A stretch of DNA of 23,804 nucleotides from an uncultured Odoribacter sp. (GTDB lineage: Bacteria > Bacteroidota > Bacteroidia > Bacteroidales > Marinifilaceae), in the NCBI GenBank assembly GCA_900544025.1, contig UQTM01000052.1:1-23804 (forward strand), in the 5' to 3' direction. Shown here one piece after another: positions 23,600-23,804 of the stretch. The notes beneath the pieces were generated by a model. It saw only the letters and a program-made list of their open reading frames with translations. It did no database searches and was not told the DNA's origin. A program made the position numbers and the translations under genes. The stretch's first letter is position 1. Every line of letters begins with the position of its first letter.

Positions 23600-23804
23600 T
23601 CAGACGTATTCTTTGGGGGCGATTTCTCCCCGTAAGACCATCAAGCCGTTTACCGCCAGTGCCCGCATTTCGTCTTCACCGGGATATACTTTGACCGGAG
23701 CGATGAATTTTACTTTTTCTGTAATATAAGCGGTGACCAGTTTGCTATAAGCGATACCTCCCGTCAGTAAGATAGCATCCACCCGGCCATCCAGTACGGC
23801 GGCC
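23600..23804 (-). CDS. buk: Butyrate kinase Buk, C-terminal part (cut by window edge)
   Basis: The last 67 codons are present; the gene begins beyond the right edge. Butyrate kinase turns butyryl phosphate and ADP into butyrate and ATP, the final step of the Ptb-Buk route. The preserved end shows AAVLDGRVDAILLTGGIAY, the conserved glycine motif of the acetate/butyrate kinase family, then VKFIAPVKVYPGEDEMRALA, a stretch typical of Buk and not of AckA, whose copy at 7220 has FTGGIGEN. The family is part of the ASKHA fold. A phosphotransbutyrylase gene would be expected just upstream, outside the window. The gene is convergent with yaaA, only 30 bp apart, with a weak 5-bp hairpin (23580-23599) between. 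Confidence 0.93.
   Translation of the reverse strand, partial: AAVLDGRVDAILLTGGIAYSKLVTAYITEKVKFIAPVKVYPGEDEMRALAVNGLMVLRGEIAPKEYV

Noticed and set aside
1..23804. Mobile elements, defence systems, CRISPR, tRNA or rRNA genes
   Set aside because: I looked for repeat arrays, transposase or integrase motifs and tRNA-like sequences and saw none; the gene content is uniformly chromosomal.

Overview
The window (about 23.8 kb) looks like ordinary chromosome from a Bacteroidota bacterium, most likely a butyrate-forming gut Bacteroidales such as Odoribacter or Butyricimonas (family-level guess). The grounds are moderate GC, several promoters of the Bacteroidota type (TAnnTTTG at -7), weak Shine-Dalgarno sequences, lineage-typical families (membrane VWA protein, small RRM protein, receiver-like/PEP-synthase-type ATP-grasp protein), and a butyrate kinase gene together with pta-ackA. 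I see no tRNA, rRNA, insertion sequence, phage gene or CRISPR array.

Layout. 1-2864: a truncated glycine-zipper lipoprotein gene reads leftward from a promoter lying back to back with that of bioD; a U32-family (RlhA-like) gene follows bioD. 2839-7157: a 991-residue protein with two receiver-like domains and an ATP-grasp domain (leftward) and a 391-residue uncharacterised ATP-grasp protein (rightward) diverge from a 167-bp gap. 7220-9453: pta-ackA (leftward), the acetate/ATP branch, bounded by strong terminators. 9640-10716: an actin-like ATPase whose first phosphate-binding motif sits at the C-terminus, which suggests a circular permutation; this is the most unusual gene here. 10804-12784: a leftward cluster of GNAT acetyltransferase, small membrane protein, SanA and an AlaX-type tRNA-editing protein. 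13105-13851: fabG with its own promoter and terminator. 13942-18075: three overlapping genes, a VWA membrane protein, a lipoprotein and a YqhD-like alcohol dehydrogenase. 18135-21317: an AddA/RecB-like helicase-nuclease. 21359-21688: an RRM RNA-binding protein (leftward) with an AT-rich leader. 22001-23569: a DUF169 protein and YaaA. 23600-end: the 3' end of butyrate kinase (leftward).

How the genes relate. Pta/AckA and Buk both make ATP from acyl phosphates, and the YqhD-like enzyme can remove reactive aldehydes or reoxidise NADPH, so fermentation is the main metabolic theme. YaaA, perhaps with DUF169, points to iron or peroxide handling; AlaX to translation quality control; AddA to double-strand-break repair. 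Most gene ends are closed by clear hairpin terminators, several of them shared by convergent genes. Three start codons were placed downstream of the longest open frame because the longer form would start inside a promoter or deep inside the neighbouring gene, or would use GTG just ahead of an ATG.
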